Source of the DNA: Mycobacterium sp. 1081908.1
Lineage (GTDB): Bacteria; Actinomycetota; Actinomycetes; Mycobacteriales; Mycobacteriaceae
Direction: 5' to 3'
Assembly (NCBI RefSeq): GCF_001673535.1
Contig: NZ_LZLY01000155.1
Span: forward strand, 30,960 to 94,959
Length of the DNA: 64,000 nucleotides
The first letter of the stretch is position 1, and each line of letters starts with the position of its first letter. Under the pieces are notes generated by a model. It had not been told where the DNA came from. It worked only from the letters and a program-made list of their open reading frames with translations, and searched no databases. Both the position numbers and the translations under genes were made by a program. Below, piece after piece: positions 1-11,100 of the stretch.

Positions 1-153
1 CGCGGTGGATCGGAACACGCCGGTACGCCCCCGGGCGAACCCCCGCCCGACGAGGGCGAAGCGGACACCGCGCCGGACGAGCACGGCGATGACGACACGC
101 CGCCCGAGGAGGGCGGGCTACCCGATTTCGGGCGAGACAGAGGAGCTACATGA
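1..153 (+). CDS. lnt: Apolipoprotein N-acyltransferase, C-terminal end only (partial)
   Basis: Only the last 50 codons are in the window. The frame is open from base 1 and stops with TGA at 151-153, overlapping the ppm1 start codon in an ATGA. The visible peptide is a hydrophilic, acidic and proline-rich tail (runs of PPDEGE and DDDTPPEEG) with no fold of its own. It is identified by position: in mycobacteria Lnt, the membrane enzyme that N-acylates lipoproteins, is encoded directly upstream of the polyprenol-phosphate mannose synthase. In M. tuberculosis the two are fused as Rv2051c. Here they are separate but translationally coupled. The assignment rests on context, because no Lnt catalytic region is visible. 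Confidence 0.6.
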   Translation, partial: RGGSEHAGTPPGEPPPDEGEADTAPDEHGDDDTPPEEGGLPDFGRDRGAT

Positions 154-944
154 CCACCGGCCAGCCGGCGCCCCGGGTCCCGGGCAACCGTCCCAGCGAG
201 CGCGTCCTGGTGATCATCCCGACGTTCAACGAGCGGGAGAACCTGCCGGTGATTCACCGGCGGTTGCGGGCTGCGTGCCCCAACGCGCACCTGCTCATCG
301 TCGACGACAACAGTCCCGACGGCACCGGCCGGCTCGCCGACGAATTCGCCGCGGCCGACCCCGAGCGCGTCCACGTGATGCACCGCACCGCCAAGGACGG
401 CCTGGGCGCGGCCTACCTGGCCGGTTTCGCCTGGGGCCTGAGCCGGGACTATTCGGTGCTCGTCGAGATGGACGCCGACGGCAGCCACGCGCCAGAACAG
501 TTGCACCTGCTGCTGGACGCGGTCGACGCCGGCGCCGATCTGGCGATCGGTTCGCGCTACGTCGACGGGGGAGCGGTCCGGAACTGGCCGTGGCGGCGCT
601 GGGCGCTGTCGTGGACGGCCAACACCTACGCGCGGGTCGCCCTCGGTATCGGCGTGCACGACATCACCGCCGGCTACCGCGCCTACCGCCGCGAAGTCCT
701 CGAGACAATCGGCCTGGACGGCGTGGACTCCAAGGGTTACTGCTTCCAGATCGACTTGACGTGGCGCACGGTCTGCAACGGGTTCGCCATCGCCGAGGTG
801 CCGATCACCTTCACCGAGCGCGAGCTCGGCGTCTCCAAGATGAGCGGATCGAACATCCGCGAGGCGCTGGTCAAAGTCACCCGGTGGGGCATCGAGGGGC
901 GAACCTCGCGTCCCCGCGCGATCCGGGCCGACAACCGCGGTTAG
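150..944 (+). CDS. ppm1: Polyprenol monophosphomannose synthase
   Basis: This family-2 glycosyltransferase (264 residues) moves mannose from GDP-mannose to polyprenol phosphate. The product is the lipid-linked mannose donor for periplasmic steps of lipomannan, lipoarabinomannan and glycoprotein assembly. Visible signs are the N-terminal nucleotide-binding stretch VIIPTFNERENLP (about residues 26-38), VDDNSPDGTG, the metal-binding MDADGSH, and the SKGYCFQIDLTWR and ELGVSKMSGSNI segments typical of bacterial DPM synthases. There is no C-terminal membrane anchor, so the protein probably works at the inner leaflet with Lnt. The ATG overlaps the lnt stop by four bases. Its 3' end overlaps the convergent rbpA by four bases. 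Confidence 0.93.
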   Translation: MTTGQPAPRVPGNRPSERVLVIIPTFNERENLPVIHRRLRAACPNAHLLIVDDNSPDGTGRLADEFAAADPERVHVMHRTAKDGLGAAYLAGFAWGLSRDYSVLVEMDADGSHAPEQLHLLLDAVDAGADLAIGSRYVDGGAVRNWPWRRWALSWTANTYARVALGIGVHDITAGYRAYRREVLETIGLDGVDSKGYCFQIDLTWRTVCNGFAIAEVPITFTERELGVSKMSGSNIREALVKVTRWGIEGRTSRPRAIRADNRG

Positions 945-1276
945 CCGCGGCGGCGCGACCGGATCAGCTCGAGCCGCTCCTTGAGCAGCTCTTCGAGCTC
1001 TTCGACCGAGCGGCGCTCCAGCAGCATGTCCCAGTGCGTGCGCGGCGGCTTGACCTTCTTCGGCTCGGGCAGGTCGCCCTCGATGAGGGTGCCCTCCATG
1101 CCGTTGCGGCACAGCCAGGTGCCGGGGATGTCGGCGTCGTCGGCGAAGGGGACCTCGAACTCCTCGCCGTTCTCGGTGCGGTACCGCGCGATCTGGCGCG
1201 GCGCGAGGTCGTGATTGCGGTCGGTCTCGTAGCTCACGGCTCCAAGGCGACTGCCTCTCAGGACGCGATCGGCCAT
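941..1276 (-). CDS. rbpA: RNA polymerase-binding protein RbpA
   Basis: RbpA (111 residues) binds the sigma-A holoenzyme and stabilises open complexes. It is essential in M. tuberculosis and affects rifampicin tolerance. The sequence has the expected layout: a short N-terminal tail, a core domain with ENGEEFEVPFADDADIPGTWLCRNG (about residues 35-60), a basic linker PKKVKPPRTHWDMLLERR, and a C-terminal sigma-interaction helix rich in Glu and Leu that ends RSRRRG. The ATG at 1276 has a strong ribosome-binding site, AAAGGAG, 7 bases upstream. It is monocistronic and convergent with ppm1. A probable ECF-type promoter lies just upstream (1325-1351). Confidence 0.97.
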   Translation of the reverse strand: MADRVLRGSRLGAVSYETDRNHDLAPRQIARYRTENGEEFEVPFADDADIPGTWLCRNGMEGTLIEGDLPEPKKVKPPRTHWDMLLERRSVEELEELLKERLELIRSRRRG

Positions 1277-1324
1277 GGTGCTACTCCTTTAGATCCTGGG
1301 CTGTGGTGCAATTTCCGTTTAGCA

Positions 1325-1351
1325 AACGTAACGACGGCCCGCGTAGTTCCC
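1325..1351 (-). promoter_or_regulatory. ECF (SigH/SigE-type) promoter candidate of rbpA
   Basis: On the minus strand GGGAAC (1351-1346) is followed after exactly 18 bases by GTT (1327-1325). This matches the GGAA(C/T)-N18-GTT pattern of the mycobacterial SigH and streptomycete SigR promoters and is close to SigE promoters. The expected transcript would carry a leader of about 40 bases before the rbpA ATG. SigR control of rbpA is known in Streptomyces coelicolor. Its use here is inference. Confidence 0.5.
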
Positions 1352-1428
1352 AGGCCGACACGCGGCATACGCGACGCGACCCTCAATGATACGGGATTGC
1401 CAACCACGGCCGACTATTGTCGGCAGGC

Positions 1429-1779
1429 GTGACCCGCCGCGCCCGCCCCCACCCGTGCCGGTGGTGCGGTCGAGACGTGACCGACGCCGGGATGGGCCGT
1501 CGCCGCCAGTACTGCCGGCAGTCCTGCCGGCAACGCGCCTACGAGCAACGCGCCTCCCTGAATCGGGGCGAGGCGGGGGCCTTGCCGGCCGACGCGGTGG
1601 TGCTCTCGGCCGAGGACGCCGCCGACCTCTCGGATCGCGTTTACCAGGTGCGATGCGCGGCGGAGGACGTCGCCACGGCGCTCGACGAGGGGGCCGCCAC
1701 CGCCGAGCTGCGGGACCTGTGCGACGTGCTGATCCGGGCCGCCCGCGCGGCCGACGGTTGGCGCCGAGCGGGCGTCTAA
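1429..1779 (+). CDS. Small zinc-finger-like conserved protein (Rv2049c position)
   Basis: This is a basic protein of 116 residues of unknown role, at the position of Rv2049c, upstream of pks12 and in the same direction. The first 35 residues hold four cysteines in the pattern PCRWCG - 15 residues - YCRQSCRQRAY, which looks like a zinc ribbon with a CRQRAY tail found in many small actinobacterial proteins. The second half is acidic and alanine-rich, and probably helical. GTG at 1429 is chosen. A TTG four codons upstream (1417) is in frame, but neither has a convincing ribosome-binding site. A nucleic-acid-binding role is only a guess from the cysteines and arginines. Confidence 0.7.
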   Translation: MTRRARPHPCRWCGRDVTDAGMGRRRQYCRQSCRQRAYEQRASLNRGEAGALPADAVVLSAEDAADLSDRVYQVRCAAEDVATALDEGAATAELRDLCDVLIRAARAADGWRRAGV

Positions 1780-2104
1780 TCCGGCTTTGACCACCACCGA
1801 TGGGTCGCCGAGTACAGTCGCGCCATGGGCGGCGGGCCGGGCGTACTCGGGCGTACAGGTCGACGCCGGTCCCCTTCTAGCAGCCGGGAGTGTCGGACGT
1901 TTTGAAATCCTGCGGGAGTTGGCCATACTCACGAGCGACATTCTTGGGTCGGAGAGCAGCACGAAGTTTGTTGGAGCTGGTCGAAAAATCCACGAGACCG
2001 ATTCGTGCAGCAACTTCTGTGACTCGGCAACGGCGCTCGGCAAACGCCGCATCCGGCGGTTACACGACGGCCCCATGCCAGGTCAGGGTTAGGCGAGGTT
2101 AGCG
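1780..2104 (+). other. Leader/promoter region upstream of pks12
   Basis: These 325 bases show no convincing gene. Composition is clearly less GC-rich than the flanks, especially 1900-2050. A TACAGT hexamer at 1813-1818 could be a -10 element. TTGACC at 1787-1792 lies 20 bases upstream, too far for an ideal -35 box, so the assignment is weak. If it is used, the pks12 transcript would have a leader of almost 280 bases. Only a poor GAGG ribosome-binding site precedes the pks12 ATG. An open frame through here (1787-2092) starts with TTG, has no ribosome-binding site and no recognisable protein content. Confidence 0.35.
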
Positions 2105-5100
2105 ATGGACCAACTCCAGCATGCGACCGAAGCGCTGCGCAAAGCGCTGGTCCAGGTGGAACGCCTGAAGCGCACCAACCGTGCGCTGCTGGAGCGCTCG
2201 AGCGAGCCGATCGCCATCGTCGGCATGTCGTGCCGCTTCCCCGGCGGGGTCGAGACCCCGGAGGACCTGTGGCAGATGGTCGCCGACGGCCGCGACGTGA
2301 TCACGGACTTTCCCACCGATCGCGGCTGGGACGTGGCGGGCTTGTTCGACCCCGATCCCGACGCGCGCCACAAGACGTATGCCCGCACCGGCGGCTTCGT
2401 GGACGGTGTCGCGGACTTCGACGCCGCGTTCTTCGGCATCGCGCCGAGTGAGGCGCTGGCGATGGACCCCCAGCATCGGATGCTGCTGGAGCTGTCGTGG
2501 GAGGCGTTGGAGCGGGGCGGGATCGATCCCGGCGGGCTTCGTGGCAGCGCCACCGGCGTCTTCGCCGGGCTCATCGTCCAGGGCTACGGCATGTTGGCCG
2601 AGGAGATCGAGGGCTACCGGCTCACCGGCATGACCTCCAGCGTCGCCTCCGGCCGCGTGTCGTACGTGCTCGGGCTGGAGGGCCCGGCGGTGTCCGTGGA
2701 CACAGCGTGCTCGTCGTCGCTGGTGGCCCTGCACATGGCGGTGCAGTCGCTGCGCTCGGGCGAGTGCGACCTGGCCCTGGCCGGCGGCGCGACCGTCAAC
2801 GCCACGCCCACCGTCTTCGTCGAGTTCAGCCGGCACCGCGGGCTGGCCCCGGACGGCCGCTGCAAGGCCTACGCGGGCGCGGCCGACGGCGTCGGCTGGT
2901 CCGAGGGCGGCGCCATGCTCGTCGTCGAGCGGTTGTCGGATGCGCGACGGCTCGGCCACCCGGTGTTGGCGGTGGTGCGCGGTTCGGCAGTCAATCAGGA
3001 CGGCGCGTCCAACGGCCTGACCGCGCCCAACGGCCCGTCGCAGCAGCGGGTGGTGCGCGCCGCGCTGGCCAATGCCGGGCTCGCGGCCGCCGACGTGGAT
3101 GTCGTCGAGGGCCACGGCACCGGGACCACGCTCGGCGATCCCATCGAGGCCCAGGCGTTGTTGGCCACCTACGGGCAAGACCGCGACGAGCCGCTGTGGC
3201 TGGGCTCGATCAAGTCGAACATGGGTCACACGCAGGCCGGCGCCGGCGTCGCCGGGGTGATCAAGATGGTGCAGGCGATGCGCCACGAGACGCTGCCCGC
3301 GACACTGCATGTCGACGTGCCGAGCCCCCACGTGGATTGGTCGGCGGGCTCGGTGTCACTGCTCTCCGAGGCGCGGCCGTGGCCCGCGAGCCGCGCGCGG
3401 CGCGCGGGCGTGTCGTCGTTCGGGATCAGCGGCACCAACGCACACGTGATCGTGGAGGCGGTGCCCGCCGCCGAGCCGCGGGAAGCCCGCCCGGCGCCGG
3501 CCGTGGTGCCGTGGGTGATCTCGGCAAAGTCCGCAAAGGCGTTGCAGTTACAGGCCGCTCGGTTGGCCGGGCATCTCGGTGCGCACCCGGAGCTCGACGT
3601 TGCCGACGTGGGGTGGTCGCTGGCCGGCCGCTCGACGTTCGAGCATCGCGCGGTCATCGTGGGCGGCGATCGAGACCGGTTGCTGGCGGGGCTGGACGAG
3701 TTGGCCGGCTCAAACCTCGAGGCGCCCATGTCGGTGGTCCGGGGCACCGCGTCGGCCGCGGGCAAGACCGTCTTCGTCTTCCCCGGGCAGGGCTCCCAAT
3801 GGCTGGGCATGGGCGTCGAATTGCTGGACACCGCACCGGTGTTCGCGCAACAGATCCAGGCGTGCGAGGAGGCCTTCGCCGAGTTCGTCGACTGGTCGCT
3901 GACCGACGTCCTGCGCGGTGCGCCCGGCGCCCCGGGCATGGACCGCGTGGACGTGGTGCAGCCGGTGCTGTTTGCGGTGATGGTCTCGCTCGCCGAGCTG
4001 TGGAAGTCGGTCGGTGTCGGTCCCGACGCGGTGATCGGGCACTCGCAGGGCGAGATCGCGGCGGCTTATGTCGCCGGCGCGCTGTCGCTGCGGGACGCCG
4101 CGCGGGTGGTCACGCTGCGCAGCAAGCTGCTGCGCTCGCTGGCCGCCCCGGGCGGCATGCTGTCCATCGCGTGCAGCACGGAACGGGCCCGGGAACTGTT
4201 GGCGCCCTACGGAAATCGCGTCAGCATCGCCGCCGTCAACGGCCGGTCGGCCGTCGTGGTGTCCGGCGACGTGGCCGCGCTGGAGGAACTCGTCGGGTTC
4301 TGCGCCGACCTGGAGCTGCGCACCCGGCGCATCGACGTGGACTACGCCTCGCATTCGGTTGAGGTCGAGGCGATCCGCGGGGAGCTCGCCGAGGTATTGA
4401 CCGGCATCGAGCCACGGTCCACGCGCACCGCCTTCTTCTCGGCGGTGACCGGAAACCGGTTGGACACGGCGGGATTGGACGCCGACTACTGGTACCGCAA
4501 CATCCGCCAGACCGTGCAGTTCGACCAGGCGGTGCGCAGCGCGTGCGAGCACGGCTTCCGGACGTTCATCGAATCCAGCCCACACCCCGCGTTGATCGCC
4601 GGGATCGAAGACACCGCCAACAGCTGCTCAGCGGGCGACAGCCCGCAAATCAGTGAGGCGATCGTCGTTCCCACACTGGGCCGCGACGACGGCGGGCTCG
4701 ACCGGTTCCTGACCTCGGCCGCCACCGCCTTCGTCGCGGGGGTGAGCGTGGACTGGCGCGGCGCGCTGGATGGGGCGGCCTTCGTGGAGCTGCCGACCTA
4801 CGCCTTTGACCGCCGCCGGTTTTGGCTGTCCGGTGAAGGCCTCGCGGCCGACGCCACCGGCCTGGGGCTGGGCACCAGCGAGCACCCCCTGCTGAGCGCG
4901 GTCGTGGAGCTGCCGTCCGCCGGCGGGGTGCTGCTGACGGGCCGGCTGTCGCCCGGCCTGCAGGGGTGGCTGGCCGATCACGCGGTATCCGGTGTGGTCG
5001 TGTTCCCCGGTGCGGGGTTCGTGGAATTGGCGATCCGTGCCGGTGACGAGGTCGGTTGCTCGACGGTCGACGAACTGACGCTGCAGGCCCCATTGATGCT

Positions 5101-8100
5101 GCCCGCCAAGGATTCCGGGTCGGGCTCGGTCGCCGTGCAGGTAGTGGTGGGAGCCGAGGACGAGAGCGGCCGGCGCGGCGTGTCGATCTACTCGCGCCAC
5201 GACGCCGCCGCCGGCTGGGTGTGCCACGCCGAGGGCACGCTCAGCAAGGGGGCGGTCGAGCCGACCGCGGATCTTTCGGTGTGGCCGCCGGTGGGCGCAA
5301 TCGCGGCCGACCCGGCCGACGGCTACGAACGGTTGGCGGCGCGCGGGTACGGCTACGGCCCCGCGTTCCGTGGCCTGACCGCCGCGTGGGTCCGCGGCGA
5401 CGAGGTGTTCGCCGAGGTGCGGCTGCCCGACGCCGCCGGGGGCGTCAACGGGTTCGGTGTGCACCCGGCGCTGCTCGACGCGGCGATGCACGCCCTGGTG
5501 ATGGGCCACCAAATCGCCGGCCGGACAGACGAAGTCGTGTTGCCGTTCGCCTGGGAGGGCGTGTCGCTGCACGCGGCGGGCGCATCGGCGGTGCGTGCGC
5601 GCATCGCGCCGGCCGGGTCGAACGCGGTCTCCATCGAGCTCGCCGACGGGCTCGGTTTGCCGGTGCTGTCGGTGCGGGCGATGGCGGCCCGTTCGGTCAG
5701 CGAGCAGCAGCTGCGCGCGGCGGTGTCCGGCGCGGGCCCGGACCGGCTCTTCGAGGTGGACTGGTCGCCGGTGACCGCAACCGCGGCGGCCGACGCCGAG
5801 CGGCCGGCGCACCAACTGTTCGAATCCCTTGCCGCCGGGCAAGACCCGGTGACCCAGACCTACGAGCGCACGCACCGGGCGCTGGCCGCGGTGCAGTCGT
5901 GGGTGATCGACCATGACTCCGGCGTGCTGGTGGTGGCCACCCGCGGTGCGATGGCACTGCCGGGGGAGGATGTCACCGATCTGGCCGGCGCGGCGGTGTG
6001 GGGGCTGGCACGGTCGGCGCAGACCGAGCACCCGGGCCGGATCGTGCTGGTGGATTCCGATGCGCCCCTGGATGACGCCGCGATAGCCGCCGTCCTCGCG
6101 GCCGGCGAACCGCAGCTGTTGGTGCGCGGCGGCGAGCTTTTCCACCCGCGAGTGCGGGGCAGCCGCGCGGTCGACGGCCTGCTGGTGCCTCCGGCCGACG
6201 GCCCGTGGCGGCTGGGCATCGGCAGCGCCGGGACGTTCGAGAACCTGCGCCTGGAGCCGGTTCCCAACGCCGACGCGCCACTGGAGCCGGGGCAGGTGCG
6301 GGTGGCCCTTCGCGCGATCGCCGCGAACTTCCGTGACGTCATGATCACGCTGGGCATGTTCACCCACGACGCGCTGCTCGGCGGCGAGGGCGCCGGCGTG
6401 GTGGTCGAAGTCGGGCCGGGGGTCACCGAGTTCGCCGTCGGCGACTCGGTTTACGGGTTCTTCCCCGACGGCAGCGGCACGCTGGTCGCCGGTGACGTCC
6501 GCCTGCTGGTGCACAAGCCCGAAGACTGGTCCTACCCCGAGGCCGCCGCCATCTCCGCCGTCTTCACCACCGCGTACATGGCGTTCATTCACCTGGCCGA
6601 TGCCAAACCGGGACAGCGGGTGTTGGTGCACGCCGCCGCCGGCGGCGTCGGGATGGCCGCGGTTCAGCTGGGCAGGCACATGGGCCTGGAGGTGTTCGGC
6701 ACCGCCAGCCGCGGCAAGTGGGACACGCTGCGGGCCATGGGCTTTGACGACGACCACATCGCGGACTCCCGCAGCCTGGAGTTCGAGGACAAGTTCCGGG
6801 CCGTCACCGGCGGCCGCGGCATGGACATCGTGCTGGACTCGCTGGCCGGCGAATTCGTCGATGCCTCGCTGCGGCTGGTCGCGCCCGGCGGCGTGTTCCT
6901 GGAGATGGGCAAGACCGACATCCGTGATCCCGGCGCGGTCGCCGGCGAATACCCGGGCGTGCGCTACCGCGCCTTCGACCTCTTCGAGCCGGGCCGGCCC
7001 CGCATGCATCAGTGGATGCTGGAGCTGGCCGGGTTGTTCGACGCCGGGGTGCTGAAGCCGTTGCCGGTGACGACGTTTGACGTGCGGCGGGCGCGCACCG
7101 CGTTGCGGTACCTGAGCCAGGCCCGCCACGTCGGCAAGGTCGTCATGACCATGCCTTCGGGATTGGGTGCCGGTACCGTGCTGATCACCGGCGGCACCGG
7201 CATGGCGGGTGCGACGCTGGCCCGCCACCTGGTGGCGCACCACGGCGTGCGGGACCTGGCGCTGGTGAGCCGCCGCGGTCCGGACGCGCCGGGTTCGGCC
7301 GAATTGGCCGCGGAGTTGCAGGCGGCGGGCGCCCGGGTCGCGGTGGTCGCGTGCGATGCGGCCGACCGGGCTGCGCTGGCGGCGGTGATCGCCGCTGTGC
7401 CAAGGCTTTCGGGCGTCATTCATGCGGCCGGCGTGCTCGACGACGCGATGGTCACCTCGCTGACGCCCGAGCGCGTCGATGCGGTGTTGCGGGCCAAGGT
7501 CGACGCGGCGTGGAACCTGCACGAATTGACCCGCGACCTGGACATTTCGGCGTTCGTGATGTTCTCCTCGATGGCCGGGCTGGTGGGCTCGTCGGGCCAG
7601 GGCAACTACGCCGCGGCCAACGCGTTCCTGGACGGGCTGGCCGCGCACCGGCGGGCGCACGGGCTGCCGGCGACCTCGCTGGCGTGGGGGCTGTGGGACC
7701 AAGCCAGCGCCATGACCGGCGGGCTGGACGCCGCCGACCTCGCCCGGCTGGGCCGCGACGGAATCCTGGCGTTGTCCTCCGCCGAGGCGATGGAATTGTT
7801 CGACACCGCGCTGATCGTCCACGAACCGTTCCTGGCGCCCGCGCGCATCGATCTCGGCGCGCTGCGCGCCCACGCGCTCGCGATACCGCCGATGTTCAGC
7901 GACCTGGTCAACACGCCGGCCCGCCGCCGGGTCGACGACTCCCTGACCGCGGCGAAATCGAAATCGGCTCTGGCACACCGCCTGCAGGGGCTGCCCGAGA
8001 CCGAGCAGCACGCGGTCCTGCTGGACCTGGTGCGCTCGCACATCGCCACCGTGCTGGGCAACACTACCGCCGAGGCGATCGACCCGGACAAGGCGTTCCA

Positions 8101-11100
8101 GGAGTTGGGCTTCGACTCGCTGACCGCGGTCGAAATGCGCAACCGGCTCAAAACCGCTACCGGACTGGCGCTTTCGCCCACGCTGATCTTCGACTACCCG
8201 ACTCCCAACGGCCTGGCCGGCTACATGCGCACCGAGCTCGCCGGGATGCCGCAAGAGATCAAGCACGCCCCGGTCGTCCGCGCCACCGACGACGATCCGA
8301 TCGTGATCGTGGGCATGTCGTGCCGCTATCCCGGAGGGGTGAGTTCCCCCGAGGACCTGTGGGAGATGCTGACCGACGGCCGCGACGTGCTCTCCGAATT
8401 CCCCGGCGACCGCGGCTGGGACCTTAATGGGCTCTACCACCCGGACCCCGACGTTCCGGGCACCTGCTACACCCGCACCGGCGGCTTCGTCGACGGTGTC
8501 GCCGACTTCGACCCCGCCTTCTTCAGCATCACGCCCAGCGAGGCGCTGGCCATGGACCCACAGCAGCGGCTGTTTTTGGAGTTGTCCTGGGAAGCGTTGG
8601 AGCGCGCGGGAATTGAACCCGGCGGGTTGCGTGGCAGCGCGACCGGCGTGTTCGCCGGGGTGTACACGCAGGGCTACGGCATCGGCGCCCCGCCGGCCGC
8701 CGAGGGCTTCCGGCTGACCGGGCAGTCGTCGAGCGTGGCGTCGGGCCGCATTTCCTACGCGCTGGGCCTGGAGGGCCCGGCGGTGTCGGTCGACACGGCG
8801 TGCTCTTCGTCGCTGGTGGCGCTGCACATGGCGGTGCAATCGCTGCGCTCGGGCGAATCCGATCTGGCCCTGGCCGGCGGGGTCACGGTCAACGCCACGC
8901 CGGACATCTTCATCGAGTTCAGCCGCATGCGCGGGCTGTCCGCGGACGGCCGGTGCAAGGCCTACGCCGGCGCGGCCGACGGCACGGGATTCTCCGAAGG
9001 CGGCGGCATGCTCGTGGTGGAGCGTTTGTCGGACGCCCAGCGGCTCGGGCATCGGGTGCTGGCGGTGGTGCGCGGTTCGGCGATCAACCAGGACGGCGCG
9101 TCGAACGGCTTGACCGCGCCCAACGGTCCGTCACAGCAGCGGGTGGTGCGGGCGGCGCTGGCCAACGCCGGGCTGTCCGCGGCCGAGGTCGACGCGGTCG
9201 AGGGCCACGGCACCGGAACGATGTTGGGCGATCCGATTGAGGCCCAAGCGTTGTTGGCGACCTACGGGCAAGACCGGGCCGAGCCGCTGTGGCTGGGATC
9301 GATCAAGTCGAACATGGGTCACACGCAGGCCGCGGCCGGCGTCGCCGGCGTGATCAAGATGATTCTGGCGATGCGCCACGAGACGCTGCCGGCCACGTTG
9401 CACGTCGACGAGCCCAGCCCGCATGTGGATTGGTCGCTGGGATCGGTCTCGTTGCTGACCGAAGCCCGGCCCTGGAAGGCCGAGCGCCCGCTGCGGGCCG
9501 GCGTGTCCTCGTTCGGCATCAGCGGCACCAACGCGCACGTGATCATCGAAGCCCCGCCCGCCGGGTCGGAGCGCGTGGCGGAAAGCCCCCCGGTGCCGGT
9601 GGTGCCGTGGGCGGTGTCGGCGAAATCGGCGACGGCCCTGGCGTCCCAGGCGGCCCGGCTGGCGACCCACCTTCGCGCCCACGACGAACTCGACGCCGCC
9701 GACGTGGGGTGGTCGTTGGCGGGTCGGTCGAACTTCGAGCATCGGGCCGTCGTCGTCGGCGCTGACCGCGAACAACTGTTGGCCGGCCTCGACGAGTTGG
9801 CCGCCGGTGAGGCCGCCTCGGTCGTGCGCGGCACGGCAACCGCCGGTGGCAAGACCGTCTTCGTCTTCCCGGGCCAGGGCTCCCAAATGCTCGGCATGGG
9901 AATGGGATTGCACGCGGCATACCCGGTGTTCACCGAGGCGTTCGACGCCGTGCTGGGTGAATTGGACCAGCACCTGCTGCGGCCGCTGCGCGACGTCATG
10001 TGGGGCCGGGACGAAAACCTCTTGAACACCACCGAATTCGCGCAGCCGGCCTTGTTCGCGGTGGAAGTCGCGCTGTTCCGGCTGCTCGAGTCCTGGGGTG
10101 TGCGGCCCGATTTCGTGATGGGTCACTCGGTCGGCGAGATCTCCGCCGCGCACGTCGCCGGCGTCCTCTCGCTGGAGAACGCGGCGGTCCTGGTCGCCGC
10201 CCGAGGGCGGTTCATGCAGGCGTTGCCGGCGGGCGGGGCGATGATCGCGGTGCAGGCCACCGAGGCCGAGGTGCCACCGCTGCTGACCCCGGAGGTCGGC
10301 ATCGCGGCGATCAACGGGCCCGCCTCCGTGGTGATTTCCGGCCCCGACGGCCCCGTGACCGCGATCGCCGATCAGTTCCGCGCCGACGGCCGCCGCGTCC
10401 ATCGACTCGCCGTCTCCCACGCCTTCCACTCCCCGTTGATGGATCCGATGATCGACGAATTCGGAACCGTCGCCGGCGGGCTCGTCGTCGGCAAGCCCAC
10501 CATCCCGATCGTCTCGAACCTGACCGGGCAATTGGCCGGCGACGACTTCGGGTCGGTGGCGTACTGGAAGCGGCACGTCCGCGAAGCCGTGCGATTCGCC
10601 GACAGCGTGGGCTTCGCGCACTCCGCCGGCGGCACCCGCTTCCTCGAAGTCGGGCCGAGCGGCGGGCTGACGGCGTCGATCGAGGAGTCGCTACCCGATG
10701 CCGCGGTGACCACCATGTCGGCGCTGCGCAAGGACCGCCCGGAGCCGGCGACGCTGATCAACGCCGTCGCGCAGGGATTCGTCAGCGGGATGGACGTGGA
10801 CTGGCGCGGCGCGCTCGGGGCCGCCAACTTCGTCGAGCTGCCCACGTATGCCTTTGAACGGCGGCGCTTTTGGCTTTCCGGCGACGGCGCCCCGGCGGAC
10901 GCCGCCGGGCTGGGGCTGGCGGCCGGCGAACACGCCCTGCTGGGCGCCGTGGTGGAGCTGCCGGCCTCGGGCGGCGTCGTGCTGACCGGCCGGTTGTCGC
11001 CGAGCGCGCAAGGCTGGCTGGCCGACCACGCCGTGGGCGGCGTCGTGCTGTTCCCCGGTGCGGGATTCGTCGAGTTGGCGATCCGGGCCGGCGACGAGGT

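Noticed and set aside
5..1432. A 475-codon plus-strand frame across ppm1 and rbpA
   Set aside because: It covers two well-recognised genes in other frames and is Arg/Pro-rich without any motif; it is a composition artefact.
1787..2092. A 101-codon frame upstream of pks12
   Set aside because: It starts with TTG, has no ribosome-binding site, and its codon use is unlike the neighbours. The region is better read as a leader.
4628..9052. A 1474-codon open frame on the minus strand opposite pks12
   Set aside because: It is the antisense shadow of the highly GC3-biased pks12 gene. Its translation is Arg/His/Gln/Gly-rich low-complexity with no domain, and every catalytic motif of pks12 is on the plus strand.
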